From NCBI RefSeq assembly GCF_042659445.1, contig NZ_JBHSSR010000005.1: a DNA stretch of 64,000 nt, one strand, 5' to 3'. The position numbers were made by a program, and so were the translations under genes. This document shows positions 52,466-61,342 of the stretch, piece after piece. The first letter of the stretch is position 1. Each line of letters opens with the position of its first letter. A model generated the notes under the pieces. The model saw nothing but the letters and a program-made list of their open reading frames with translations. It did no database searches and was not told the origin of the DNA. The DNA is from Macrococcoides epidermidis. Lineage in GTDB: Bacteria > Bacillota > Bacilli > Staphylococcales > Staphylococcaceae.

Positions 52466-53066
52466 TGTGATCTCCAATTCTCGCGGTAATGCGTTGTAAT
52501 ATTTGTTCGAAATCTTGTGGATTATTTACAAAGTCAAGATGTGTCGTATCGATGAGTAAGGTTGTATCACTATCTTTCATAGATTCGTATACATTTTTAT
52601 AATCTTCGGTTAACTTAATTAAATAATTATCTTCAATAATCTGTTCGAAGTCTCGTGCACGTTTGGCGATACGTGTCTTTAAAGTATCAAGTTCTGCAGT
52701 CAAGAATATCGTTGCATCAGGCTCTCTAATATCTTCAGTTAGAATATCATAGATACGGATGAATTTATCATATTCATTATCGTTTAAAGTATTCTTTGCA
52801 AACACTTTATTCTTTAGAATGTGATAATCGCTGACTACAGCTGTATCTTTACTTAACTCACTTAACTCTTTGTAACGATGGCATAAGAAAAACATCTCGG
52901 TCTGAAAGCTCCACTTTTCAATGTCAGCATAAAAGTCTGAAAGAAAAGGATTCTCTTCTACGATTTCGTACATCGCAGGAACACCTAGATGTTTAGAAAG
53001 TAAAGTAGTTAATGAACTTTTACCGACACCGATAGGGCCTTCAATTGCAATATATAAAGGTGTCAT
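52446..53066 (-). CDS. dgk: Deoxynucleoside kinase (deoxyguanosine kinase-like)
   Basis: This 206-aa partner of the neighbouring kinase has the P-loop EGPIGVGKSS and lid IAKRARDFE. In place of the DRS motif it has VVSDYHILK, as seen in the deoxyguanosine kinase branch. GAGGAG precedes the ATG at 53066, so the longer frame to 53114 is not used. It is divergent from tadA. Confidence 0.87.
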   Translation of the reverse strand: MTPLYIAIEGPIGVGKSSLTTLLSKHLGVPAMYEIVEENPFLSDFYADIEKWSFQTEMFFLCHRYKELSELSKDTAVVSDYHILKNKVFAKNTLNDNEYDKFIRIYDILTEDIREPDATIFLTAELDTLKTRIAKRARDFEQIIEDNYLIKLTEDYKNVYESMKDSDTTLLIDTTHLDFVNNPQDFEQILQRITARIGDHNVPNTK

Positions 53067-53139
53067 AATAATCTCCTCTAATGTAGAATAAAATAGTATA
53101 TAGTATTGTAACACAAAAATTATGAAGGTGGACGATAAT

Positions 53140-53634
53140 TTGAATCATGAAGTTTATATGAAACTTGCAATTGAAGAAGCGCATAAAGCTTTAGCGATTG
53201 ATGAAGTACCGATTGGTGCTGTAGTAGTCCATCACGGTGAAATTATCGGTAGAGGGTTTAATACACGGGAGTCTGAACAAAATCCCATTCATCATGCGGA
53301 GATGAAAGCAATTCAGGCAGCAAGTGAACATTTAGGGTCGTGGCGCTTAGAGGAGTGTACTTTGTATGTGACACTCGAACCATGTGTGATGTGCAGTGGT
53401 GCTATCGTGATGAGTCGCATACCAATTGTTGTTTACGGCGCACATGATGAAAAGGGTGGGTGCAGTGGCAGTCTGATGAACTTACTCAATCAACCACAAT
53501 TTAATCATCGTGCAACTGTGATTAGCGGGATATGTCATGATGAATGTAGTAACTTACTGAAAGATTTTTTTAGAAGCTTAAGACAGAAAAAGTTACTCGA
53601 AAAACAAAACATACTCAATAGTGGGTTATTTTAG
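53140..53634 (+). CDS. tadA: tRNA-specific adenosine deaminase
   Basis: TadA converts A34 to inosine in tRNA-Arg(ACG). The 164-aa zinc enzyme has the motifs HAEMKAI and LEPCVMCSGAIVMSRI. The start is probably TTG at 53140, with AAGGTGG eight bases upstream. The ATG at 53122 lies just before that site. Confidence 0.92.
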   Translation: MNHEVYMKLAIEEAHKALAIDEVPIGAVVVHHGEIIGRGFNTRESEQNPIHHAEMKAIQAASEHLGSWRLEECTLYVTLEPCVMCSGAIVMSRIPIVVYGAHDEKGGCSGSLMNLLNQPQFNHRATVISGICHDECSNLLKDFFRSLRQKKLLEKQNILNSGLF

Positions 53635-53688
53635 ATATCCCTTAAAAAATTTGGTAAACTGAATGTATTCAAATGAGGAGATGAGCCC

Positions 53689-54555
53689 ATGATTAAACTA
53701 ATTGCAACCGATATGGATGGAACATTATTAAACAGCGCACATGAAGTATCTGAAGAAAATATTAAGGCGATTGAATACGCACAATCAAAAGGTGTGACAG
53801 TTGTTATTGCTACAGGGCGTGCATTCTATGAAGCGAATACACCTATTAAACCGACCGGATTAAAAGTCCCATTCATTTGTTTGAATGGTGCGGAAGTGCG
53901 TGATGAGGAATTCAATATTAGACATACTTCGAAATTAAGCGATCAGCAGATTAAAGAAGTTACTTCGATATTAGATAAATATAGTTTGTATTATCAGGTA
54001 TACACAAGTGCACGCATTTATACGGAAGATAAAGAGAAAGACTTACAAATTTATCTGGATATTGCAGAAAAGATGGGACACACACCCGATGTAGAAAAAA
54101 TACGCAACGCTATCCAGAAACGAATTGATAATGGATCACTAAAAGAAGTATCAAATTATCAGGAAGTATATGAACGTGATGGTGAGATTGTGATGAAATT
54201 CTTAGCCTTCTCTAGTGATTTAGACAAAATTGATACAGCTAAAGCGGAACTTGCCCAGTTTAAACATTTAGCAGTATCTGCGTCATCTCGTGGTAACATT
54301 GAAATCACACATAATGATGCACAAAAAGGGATTGCATTAGAGGCGCTATGTGAACAGCTAAATATCACGATGGACCAAGTGATGGCGATTGGTGATAATT
54401 TAAATGATATTTCGATGATTGAGAAAGCGAAGTATTCCTTTGCAATGGAAAACGGTACAGATGAAGTAAAAGCAGTAGCGCGTTACATGGCAGGATCTAA
54501 TGAAGACAGCGGTGTCGGGCGTGCAATTATGCAAGTGATGAATGGAGAAGTTTAG
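53689..54555 (+). CDS. Cof-type HAD-IIB phosphatase
   Basis: This 288-aa Cof-like hydrolase has ATDMDGTLLN (motif I), VIATGR (motif II), the lysine-bearing C-terminal core and GDNLNDISMIE (motif IV), with a type-IIB cap in the middle. Such enzymes dephosphorylate sugar phosphates or flavin/PLP intermediates. The specific substrate is unknown. GAGGAG precedes the ATG. Confidence 0.9.
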   Translation: MIKLIATDMDGTLLNSAHEVSEENIKAIEYAQSKGVTVVIATGRAFYEANTPIKPTGLKVPFICLNGAEVRDEEFNIRHTSKLSDQQIKEVTSILDKYSLYYQVYTSARIYTEDKEKDLQIYLDIAEKMGHTPDVEKIRNAIQKRIDNGSLKEVSNYQEVYERDGEIVMKFLAFSSDLDKIDTAKAELAQFKHLAVSASSRGNIEITHNDAQKGIALEALCEQLNITMDQVMAIGDNLNDISMIEKAKYSFAMENGTDEVKAVARYMAGSNEDSGVGRAIMQVMNGEV

Positions 54556-54573
54556 ATTTCACAGAGCTAAACA

Positions 54574-54653
54574 AGTCCGATATAAGTGATATATCGAACT
54601 AAACGATTTGTAATCTGGTGCGACGTGTCCAATAACATAGCAATATTGGACAC
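54574..54653. repeat. Two intergenic hairpins without T tails
   Basis: One hairpin has arms 54574-54584 and 54590-54600 with a single mismatch. The other is perfect over 10 bp (GTGTCCAATA at 54625-54634 with TATTGGACAC at 54644-54653). Neither has the T run of a terminator. Confidence 0.55.
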
Positions 54654-54687
54654 ATCTCAACAACTAATACGATACACATCCAATTAA

Positions 54688-54720
54688 AAAGCGATGATAC
54701 CCACAAGTATCATCGCTTTC
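54688..54720. terminator. Terminator-like stem between convergent genes
   Basis: AAAGCGATGATAC (54688-54700) pairs with GTATCATCGCTTT (54707-54719). On the minus strand it is followed by T-rich sequence from the AATTAAAAA flank. Confidence 0.8.
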
Positions 54721-54726
54721 ATCATA

Positions 54727-55281
54727 TTATTCTATTACTTGTATAACGCGGGCTGGTACACCTGCGACTACAACATTATCTGGTACGTCTTTGGTTACGA
54801 CAGATCCACTGGCAATCACTACGTTATTGCCGATTGTCACACCTGGATTGATCACACTACGTCCACCAATCCAGCAATTATCTCCAATCACAACAGGCTT
54901 AGCATACTCTAAACCGCTATTGCGCTGGGTAGGGTCAATCGGATGAGTTGCTGTGTAGATATGCACGCCAGGTGCTATCATACAATTATCACCAATAGTA
55001 ACTGGTGCTACATCTAAAATCGTTAAATCATGATTAGCATAAAAGTTTTCACCCACATGAATATTATAACCATAGTCACATCTGAAATCAGTTTCAATCA
55101 TTACATTCTCTTTTGACGAACCAAGAATTGCTTTTATACGTTGTTCACGTTCTTCCGCTAAATTCTCAGGCGTGTTATTATACGCACGTACAGTCAATTT
55201 AGCGTTCAAACGATCGTTCTTTAATTCTAAATCACTCGGGTCATACATTAATCCGGCAATCATTTTTTCTTTTTCAGACAT
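54727..55281 (-). CDS. Maltose/galactoside O-acetyltransferase-like protein
   Basis: This 184-aa left-handed beta-helix acetyltransferase of the Maa/LacA type has an N-terminal MSEKEKMIAGLMYDPSD helix region. Hexapeptide repeats follow, with the catalytic His in THPIDPTQR, GGRSVINPGVTIG and a C-terminal AGVPARVI. It transfers acetyl from acetyl-CoA to sugars. The substrate is unknown. The ATG at 55281 follows AGGTGAT. It is the last of a minus-strand run behind folE2. Confidence 0.88.
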   Translation of the reverse strand: MSEKEKMIAGLMYDPSDLELKNDRLNAKLTVRAYNNTPENLAEEREQRIKAILGSSKENVMIETDFRCDYGYNIHVGENFYANHDLTILDVAPVTIGDNCMIAPGVHIYTATHPIDPTQRNSGLEYAKPVVIGDNCWIGGRSVINPGVTIGNNVVIASGSVVTKDVPDNVVVAGVPARVIQVIE

Positions 55282-55290
55282 AGCAATCAC

Positions 55291-56169
55291 CTATTTCTTA
55301 TAAGTTAGTCGAGCGAATGCATCGTGCTGATGAATGGATTCTTCATTACGACATTCAATTGTGAAACCTTCAATGAAATCTAATTCTACTAAATCAGCTG
55401 CGATTAATCGTAATAAGTCTTCAACGAAACGAGGGTTTTCATACGCACGTTCAGTTACTGATTTCTCATCTGTACGTTTTAATATAGGATATAACATTGA
55501 ACTTGCATTGACTTCCATCGCTTCTAAGATGCGTTCTTTAAAATCTTCAGGTAATTCACCTTCTGGCGCGAAGTCGGCTTTCACTGTCACAATTCCACGT
55601 TGGTTATGCGCAGAGTATTCACTGATTTCTTTAGAACATGGACAAAGTGTTGTTACCATTGCTGTTAATGTTAATGATTTATTGACTGTCGTCTCATCTT
55701 CAACTGTCATAGAAAAACGCGTATCTGCATGTCCGATTGCACGTAAATTCGTTACCGGACTGAAACGGTCAAAGAACCATTTCGCATCTACATCAACGGT
55801 CGCATCTTTTTGATGCATTACTGTTTGTAAAGTGACTAACACTGCTTTTAATGTTTCAAAATCAAGTGATAAACCATTTTCATAATGGGCTTCAACTGAT
55901 TCTAAAATACGACTCATGTTAATGCCTTTTTCATCTTTAGCTAAATGTGTAGATAAGCTAAATGTTCCTGCTGTTTGATATCCATCCAGACGGACTGGAT
56001 ATGTTAAATTTTTAATACCTACATGATCGATTTCGAATAAAAAATCTTTTTTTGAACTTTGCAGGTCAGTCATCTTTTCTTTCTCAGTAGGTTTAGTCCC
56101 CTTGATTGGATCTACTGAACCGAAATGTTTCCAGCGACCTTCACGTGTATTTAAATTATATTGATCCAT
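55291..56169 (-). CDS. folE2: GTP cyclohydrolase FolE2 (type IB)
   Basis: FolE2 opens GTP to dihydroneopterin triphosphate, the first step to folate, and can use metals other than zinc. The 292-aa protein shows LCPCSKEIS with the catalytic cysteine, SAHNQRG, the acidic residues in EAMEVNASSM and a C-terminal HQHDAFA. It lies within a minus-strand cluster with bshB2. In some bacteria FolE2 serves in zinc-poor conditions, but no Zur site was recognised here. Confidence 0.93.
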   Translation of the reverse strand: MDQYNLNTREGRWKHFGSVDPIKGTKPTEKEKMTDLQSSKKDFLFEIDHVGIKNLTYPVRLDGYQTAGTFSLSTHLAKDEKGINMSRILESVEAHYENGLSLDFETLKAVLVTLQTVMHQKDATVDVDAKWFFDRFSPVTNLRAIGHADTRFSMTVEDETTVNKSLTLTAMVTTLCPCSKEISEYSAHNQRGIVTVKADFAPEGELPEDFKERILEAMEVNASSMLYPILKRTDEKSVTERAYENPRFVEDLLRLIAADLVELDFIEGFTIECRNEESIHQHDAFARLTYKK

Positions 56170-56182
56170 CTCATTCTCCTAA

Positions 56183-56848
56183 TTAAACTTCGTATTCGTA
56201 GAAGCGTTCTTTTCGAAGCCACATATCTTTTGCCGCTTCTGCTTCTTGCGTATTGGCTGCTAAATTTTCTAGCATTGGTCCTGTTTGCGATGCATGGGCA
56301 CCTAATACATTCATCTTTCTTTCTTCATATCCCGAAATATCATATTCAACATTGGGTTCGCCAATATTCTCAACGGTATCATTACTAAAAGCGACTAAAT
56401 GTAGTTTAGGTTTCTCACCGTCCATACGACGGACTGCTTCAACGACTGCATCCGCTGTTGCTTCGTGATCCGGATGCACTGAGTAACCTGGATAGAACGA
56501 AATAATTTTTGAAGGATTTAATTCACTAATTAATCCTGTAACCATATCCGCTAAGTCATCTAGTAATTCAAATTCTAACGTTTTATCACGGTAACCCATT
56601 TTACGTAAGTCGGTAATCCCCATTACGCGACATGCATCTTCTAATTCTTTCTCACGAATCTTAGGTAATGTTTCGCGTGTTGCAAATGGTGGATTTCCTA
56701 AGTTTCTTCCCATCTGTCCTAATGTGAGACATGCGTAAGTGACAGGCGTACCTGCATCGATATGTTTCATAATCGTACCTGATACACCGAATGCTTCATC
56801 ATCCGGATGAGGGAAGATTACGAGTACTTGTCTTTCTTGTTCCATCAT
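56183..56848 (-). CDS. bshB2: Bacillithiol biosynthesis deacetylase BshB2
   Basis: This PIG-L/LmbE-family zinc deacetylase removes acetyl from GlcNAc-malate in bacillithiol synthesis. The 221-aa protein has the metal motif PHPDDEAFG and the later HPDHEATADA. One of three consecutive ATGs near 56845-56851 is the start. The middle one is best spaced from AAGGGGG. It follows the yojF-type gene, the same pairing seen in Bacillus. Confidence 0.9.
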   Translation of the reverse strand: MMEQERQVLVIFPHPDDEAFGVSGTIMKHIDAGTPVTYACLTLGQMGRNLGNPPFATRETLPKIREKELEDACRVMGITDLRKMGYRDKTLEFELLDDLADMVTGLISELNPSKIISFYPGYSVHPDHEATADAVVEAVRRMDGEKPKLHLVAFSNDTVENIGEPNVEYDISGYEERKMNVLGAHASQTGPMLENLAANTQEAEAAKDMWLRKERFYEYEV

Positions 56849-56858
56849 CATTTCCCCC

Positions 56859-57215
56859 TTAAACTTCAAATGGTGTTTCGCTTATTTCAAGAGCTGCTGC
56901 AAGCTGTCCTTGATAGTTTAATCCTGCCATTAAGAAACGACCTTGCTTGTCAATTTCGAAGTGTGTTAAACCTTGCACATAGATCCATCCGCCATTTAAT
57001 TTTAAACCGACACGGAAAGGTTCTTTTCCGCCGCCAGTAATAATCCCTTGTATATATGATACTTGAATATTACGTAAGAATGTACCCGCATTGAACACTT
57101 TTTCGTCAAAGTGACTTGCATAAGCCCCATTCGTTGTTTCTACATGTAAATAGACAGGCTTCTCTTGAAATTGATTCAATAGCTCCTGTACTTGTTGTTT
57201 TTCGATTAATTCCAT
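56859..57215 (-). CDS. YojF-family protein (DUF1806)
   Basis: This 118-aa protein of the YojF/DUF1806 family is usually encoded next to BshB2. It has no known catalytic motif. The fold contains conserved VYLHVETTNGAYASH and GGWIYVQGLTHFE segments. The ATG at 57215 is eight bases from GAGGAG, while the ATG at 57221 is too close. The pairing suggests a link with bacillithiol, but no activity is established. Confidence 0.85.
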   Translation of the reverse strand: MELIEKQQVQELLNQFQEKPVYLHVETTNGAYASHFDEKVFNAGTFLRNIQVSYIQGIITGGGKEPFRVGLKLNGGWIYVQGLTHFEIDKQGRFLMAGLNYQGQLAAALEISETPFEV

Positions 57216-57304
57216 CTTCATTGCTCCTCAAAGTTTATACTAGACTATTTTACTAAATAAATTGTAAAAATTATACCTTTTGAGCTTGCATAAGAAAAAA
57301 AGAC

Positions 57305-57332
57305 ATAAAAAAGCTGAGACAAACGTCTCAGC
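57305..57332 (-). terminator. Terminator after thiD
   Basis: GCTGAGAC pairs with GTCTCAGC across a 4-nt loop, with a run of six T on the minus strand. Confidence 0.9.
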
Positions 57333-57339
57333 ATTATAA

Positions 57340-58112
57340 TTAAACTTCTTTAGTCGTTACTTCAATCTTCTCAACGTTATTGTAAGCACCGTGCTGTACT
57401 GGACCAACAAATTCGTTCATTTTCCAGCCGTGTTTAATTGCTGATGCTACAAATCCTTTAGCAGCGATAACAGCTTCACGTGGAGATTTACCTAATGCTA
57501 AGTTTGCTGTCGTAGCAGCTGCAAATGTACAACCTGCACCATGGTTATATGATGATTGGAATTTATCTGTTGTCAGTAATGTATAAGTTTCCCCATCATA
57601 GTATAGGTCTAACGCTTCATCAGATTCTAAAGCTTTGCCACCTTTGATGATAACGTGTTTTGCACCACGCTCATGAATAATCTTTGCTGCTTCTTTNTCG
57701 GTGTCACAACAGTAGCAAGTGGTAATAAGTATTTAATCATTGCATCAGTATTGCCTGGGTTAAGTACTTCATCTTCCCCTTTACATACCATAACAGGGTC
57801 TACAACGAAAAACGCTGCATCAGAATCTTCGAAAGCTTTGGCTGCACGTTCAATAATTTCTTCAGTACCTAACATACCTGTTTTAATGGCATCTGGTCCG
57901 ATAGATAATGCTGTTTTAATTTGTTTATCTAATAACTCGATTGGAAGTGGTGTAACGTCATGTCCCCATGTTTCTGGATCCATTGCTACAACAGCAGTTA
58001 ATGCTACCATCCCGTAAGTGTTATATTCCTGGAAAGTTTTTAAGTCAGCCTGCATACCAGCTCCGGCACTTGTATCAGATCCTGCAATTGTTAAAATCTT
58101 TTTTAAGCTCAT
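57340..58112 (-). pseudogene. thiD: thiD, hydroxymethylpyrimidine/phosphomethylpyrimidine kinase, broken at an N
   Basis: ThiD phosphorylates the pyrimidine of thiamine. The N-terminal part (58112 down to 57698) reads MSLKKILTIAGSDTSAGAG through VDPVMVCKGEDEVLNPG to VVTP. The C-terminal part (57696 down to 57340) continues in another frame with KEAAKII, HVIIKGGKA and YNHGAGCTFAAAT, ending at TAA. Both halves are intact. The family has about 20 residues between VVTPN and the KKAATI-like segment, and these are missing where a single N lies at 57697. The most likely cause is a collapsed assembly gap, so the gene is probably functional in the organism. Confidence 0.88.
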
Positions 58113-58219
58113 ATTTCATTTCCCCTATAAAGTTATTTGTTATAATATCATATCATTAATGAGGATTTTAAAAAATAAATAAACACTAAGTTATGTTACA
58201 ATTTCAATGAGGTGAAGTT

Positions 58220-58879
58220 ATGGATTGGCAAAAGATATTTCATGAAATTAAATTAACACTTGATTTTTCAGATATGGATGCATTTTTAGAAGAAGCTTAT
58301 AATACGAAAACAGTTTATCCGCCTCGTGAAGCGATTTATAATGCATTCGCTTTAACGCCTTTTGAAAATGTTAAAGTAGTTGTTATCGGACAAGATCCGT
58401 ATCATGGTCCGAATCAAGCGCATGGCTTAGCGTTCTCAGTGCAAAATGGTACTAAATTACCACCATCGCTACGTAATATGTATAAAGAACTTGAAAGCGA
58501 CTTAGGTATCACGCGTGTAACAGGTGATCTTACCGGATGGGCTAAAGAAGGTGTACTACTTTTGAACAGAGTGCTTACTGTCGAACAAAAGACGCCGAAT
58601 GCACATCAAGGTATTGGGTGGGAATATTTTACACAGGCGATTGTTGAAGCGGTATCTCATCATAAAGAACATGCTGTCTTTGTCCTATGGGGCAGTCCAG
58701 CGCAAAAACTGACGCAGTTTATTGATACAGATAAACATACAATTATTAAAAGTGTCCATCCTAGTCCACTCAGTGCATATCGTGGATTCTTCGGTTCAAA
58801 ACCTTTCAGTAAAATAAACCAAGATTTAGAAATGCACGGACTAACGCCAATTAACTGGGCAAGGGAGGATTTATCATGA
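58220..58879 (+). CDS. ung: Uracil-DNA glycosylase
   Basis: Ung removes uracil from DNA. The 219-aa family-1 enzyme has the catalytic GQDPYHGPNQAHGLAFSV, the uracil-binding VLLLNRVLT and the DNA-intercalation motif HPSPLSAYRGFFG. GAGGTG precedes the ATG. It overlaps the next gene by four bases. Confidence 0.97.
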   Translation: MDWQKIFHEIKLTLDFSDMDAFLEEAYNTKTVYPPREAIYNAFALTPFENVKVVVIGQDPYHGPNQAHGLAFSVQNGTKLPPSLRNMYKELESDLGITRVTGDLTGWAKEGVLLLNRVLTVEQKTPNAHQGIGWEYFTQAIVEAVSHHKEHAVFVLWGSPAQKLTQFIDTDKHTIIKSVHPSPLSAYRGFFGSKPFSKINQDLEMHGLTPINWAREDLS

Positions 58880-59184
58880 ACCAGAAATTAATTGCACAAT
58901 TATCTCAGGAAATAACGCTATTGAAACAAGCGAATAGTGATGCAGCGTTTAATAAGCATCTTTATGCCATTGAAATGTTAGCGCGTTTCGGGCAAACTGA
59001 AGAAAGTGGTGTAGCAATGTCTGATACACCAGTACAGCTAACAAATGTCAGTAAAATTACTGGGCCTCATGCAGGTATCACAACTGAAGAGTTGAAGATG
59101 ATGGGAGCTAAAGTAGTATCAAGTGACAATAAAGTAAAAACGGATGACGGTTTCGGTAACGGTGATTCAATATTTGATTTTTAA
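58876..59184 (+). CDS. YwdI-family protein (DUF5327)
   Basis: This 102-aa protein is helical in the first third and low-complexity toward the C-terminus, ending DGFGNGDSIFDF. It matches the YwdI/DUF5327 family that follows ung in Firmicutes. No activity is known. It starts at an ATGA overlap with ung. Confidence 0.8.
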   Translation: MNQKLIAQLSQEITLLKQANSDAAFNKHLYAIEMLARFGQTEESGVAMSDTPVQLTNVSKITGPHAGITTEELKMMGAKVVSSDNKVKTDDGFGNGDSIFDF

Positions 59185-59202
59185 ATTCAGGAGGAAAAAG
59201 TG

Positions 59203-59565
59203 ATGAAATTATTTTTAATTATCGGTGCGATTAATGCAATGATGGCAGTGGCATGTGGCGCGTTTGGTGCCCATGGTTTAGAAGGTAAGTTAAGTGAAAA
59301 ATATATGGGCATCTGGGAGAAAGCAACGACATATCAAATGTATCATGCACTCGGATTAATAGCGATTGGTATATTAAATGGTACAACAAAGTTAAATTTA
59401 AATGCAGCAGGCTGGATGATGACACTTGGTATTGTTTTCTTTAGTGGCTCTTTATACATTTTAGCTTTAACACAAATTAAAATATTAGGTGCTATTACAC
59501 CGATTGGTGGCGTATTGTTTATTGCAGCATGGGTTGCCCTCATGTTGGCAGCAATTAAATTATAA
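59203..59565 (+). CDS. DUF423-family small membrane protein (YwdK-like)
   Basis: This 120-aa protein with four predicted membrane helices has the DUF423 signature GAFGAHGLEGKL followed by KATTYQMYHALGL. Its role is unknown. The ATG at 59203 is eight bases from AGGAGG; a GTG at 59200 is the alternative. It is the last gene of the ung operon, as in Bacillus and Staphylococcus. Confidence 0.88.
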   Translation: MKLFLIIGAINAMMAVACGAFGAHGLEGKLSEKYMGIWEKATTYQMYHALGLIAIGILNGTTKLNLNAAGWMMTLGIVFFSGSLYILALTQIKILGAITPIGGVLFIAAWVALMLAAIKL

Positions 59566-59567
59566 TA

Positions 59568-59601
59568 AAATAAGGCTGACGCTTTCGCGTCAGCCTTATT
59601 T
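59568..59601. terminator. Bidirectional terminator
   Basis: A 15-bp perfect stem (59568-59582 and 59587-59601) with a TTTC loop is flanked by A/T runs on both sides, between convergent genes. Confidence 0.93.
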
Positions 59602-59727
59602 TTACTTATTGTTAACGTGTTGAGCATTTGTATTTGATTGCTGTTGAGCACGTTTTTCTAATTGTCTCTTTACGATTGGAATTAGAATAGGACTTAATTT
59701 AATAATTAATCTCACTAATTTATTCAT
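59602..59727 (-). CDS. 41-aa basic amphipathic peptide
   Basis: A short frame encodes a hydrophobic, lysine-rich N-terminal half (KLVRLIIKLSPILIPIVKR) and a Gln/Asn-rich tail. GAGG lies nine bases upstream of the ATG, and a perfect terminator begins at the stop, which supports expression. I do not recognise a family. The N-terminal half could lie on a membrane. Confidence 0.55.
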   Translation of the reverse strand: MNKLVRLIIKLSPILIPIVKRQLEKRAQQQSNTNAQHVNNK

Positions 59728-59794
59728 AATGATTTGCCTCATTTCTATGTGTTATATAATTTATATATATCCGATTTGTAAGGCATTAAACATT

Positions 59795-61144
59795 TTAATG
59801 TCTCTTTCTTAAAATAAAATAGAAAGGAATGCCGATGATAACAAATGCCACGCCCAGCATAGAACCGACAAAGTCACTCATTAACGTACTGATGATAATG
59901 AATAATCCTCCAAGTAACGCAACGATTGGAACAATCGGATATAGCGGCACTGAGTAATCGCGATTAACACCTTTATTGCGTTGTCTTAATAAGAATAGAC
60001 CAATAAATGCTGCTAGATAGAAGATATAAATAATAAAGATACATACTTCTGATAAGTAATCTGCATTAACGATATCAGGAATAACAATTGTTAATAATAA
60101 TAAAATCATACTGATAACATATACAGCAATTAATGCACCAATTGGTGATTTGAATCTAGGGCTGACATAGCTAATTGCTTTATCAAATGGTAATAGATGA
60201 TCATCGGCCATCGCAAATGGAATACGTGGGAATGTCATAATTTTACCGTTTAAGCATCCGAAGATTGAAATAATTACACCGATATTCACAAATTTAGAAC
60301 CGAAATCACCGAATAAGATCTTAGCTGCTTCCGCTGAAGAAGTATTACCCATGCCTACTAATTTATCAGCAGGAATAACATGGAATACAGCGATATTAAT
60401 CAACACGTAAGCAAGTGTAACGACGCTTAAGCCGGCAAACATTGCTAACGGTAGATTTCTTTTAGGATTTTTCATTTCTCCAGTTAAGTTCGTTAATAGA
60501 ATCCATCCATCATAGGCGAAAAGTGTCGCTAATACAGCACGACCAAAGTTAATTTCTTCTTGATTTTTAATTAAGCTGGTAACGTCTTGACCGAATATAC
60601 CTTCTTTACCCCATAACAGACCGAAAATGATAATCGCGAATACAGGTATCAATTTACAGATTGTTGTAAATGTCTGCATCGCACCACCTAAACCAGTCCC
60701 CATAATATTTAAGATGACCAGGAAAGTAAATGCTGCAATACCGATCCATATACCTAAAGCAGGATCTAATTCAAAGAAGTTTGTTACTAAAATACCGAAA
60801 AATAAAGACAATGAAGCAATGATTGCAGGTCCATAAATAACAGTTTGCATCCAGCCAGTTAAAAATCCCCAGAATGGTCCGTAAATATCTCTTATATAAG
60901 CATATAATCCACCTGTTTTAGGAATTTGAGCACCAACTTCAGCAATTGTAAGACCGGCAGCAAGTGTCAGTATACCCCCGACAATCCATGCCCAGATTGC
61001 AAGATCACTTGTCCCCGCATGATTTAATACGACTGACGGTTTCACAAACACACCAGAACCGATAATTGTTCCGATAACAACCGTTATTGCGGTCCAGAAA
61101 CCTATCGTTTTTTCTAGTGCCTGTTCTCCGTGTTGTTTATTCAT
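59795..61144 (-). CDS. APC-superfamily amino acid permease
   Basis: This 449-aa permease has about twelve membrane helices and the helix-1 motif GTIIGSGVFVKPS typical of the APC superfamily, plus GLYAYIRDIYGPFWGF. It resembles the LAT/SteT (serine/threonine exchanger) branch. The transported amino acid is uncertain. It is a single gene on the minus strand, divergent from the siderophore transporter. Confidence 0.87.
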   Translation of the reverse strand: MNKQHGEQALEKTIGFWTAITVVIGTIIGSGVFVKPSVVLNHAGTSDLAIWAWIVGGILTLAAGLTIAEVGAQIPKTGGLYAYIRDIYGPFWGFLTGWMQTVIYGPAIIASLSLFFGILVTNFFELDPALGIWIGIAAFTFLVILNIMGTGLGGAMQTFTTICKLIPVFAIIIFGLLWGKEGIFGQDVTSLIKNQEEINFGRAVLATLFAYDGWILLTNLTGEMKNPKRNLPLAMFAGLSVVTLAYVLINIAVFHVIPADKLVGMGNTSSAEAAKILFGDFGSKFVNIGVIISIFGCLNGKIMTFPRIPFAMADDHLLPFDKAISYVSPRFKSPIGALIAVYVISMILLLLTIVIPDIVNADYLSEVCIFIIYIFYLAAFIGLFLLRQRNKGVNRDYSVPLYPIVPIVALLGGLFIIISTLMSDFVGSMLGVAFVIIGIPFYFILRKRH

Positions 61145-61255
61145 AAGCTCACCCCTTCTTGTTTACTTATGTTCAATATATCATGAAATAAAGCGTTACC
61201 AATACAAATTTTTTAATAATAACTAATTTTTCAACGTATTTTTTTAAAATACAGG

Positions 61256-61320
61256 TTGAAAATAATTCTCAGTCTGTTATGATTGTAACTGAAAATGTTT
61301 CTCAATGATAATTATTATCA
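61256..61320 (+). promoter_or_regulatory. Promoter with three Fur-box-like sites
   Basis: The -35 TTGAAA (61256-61261) and -10 TATGAT (61278-61283) are 16 bases apart. Fur-like 15-mers are TGAAAATAATTCTCA (61257-61271), TGAAAATGTTTCTCA (61290-61304) and the perfect TGATAATTATTATCA (61306-61320). Iron repression of the downstream genes is expected. Confidence 0.88.
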
Positions 61321-61342
61321 TTTATGATTGGAGCTCTTGTTG

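Noticed and set aside
57627..58112. Short 161-aa ThiD as a real product
   Set aside because: The last residues come from reading through the N in the wrong frame. The true C-terminal half lies in another frame down to 57340.
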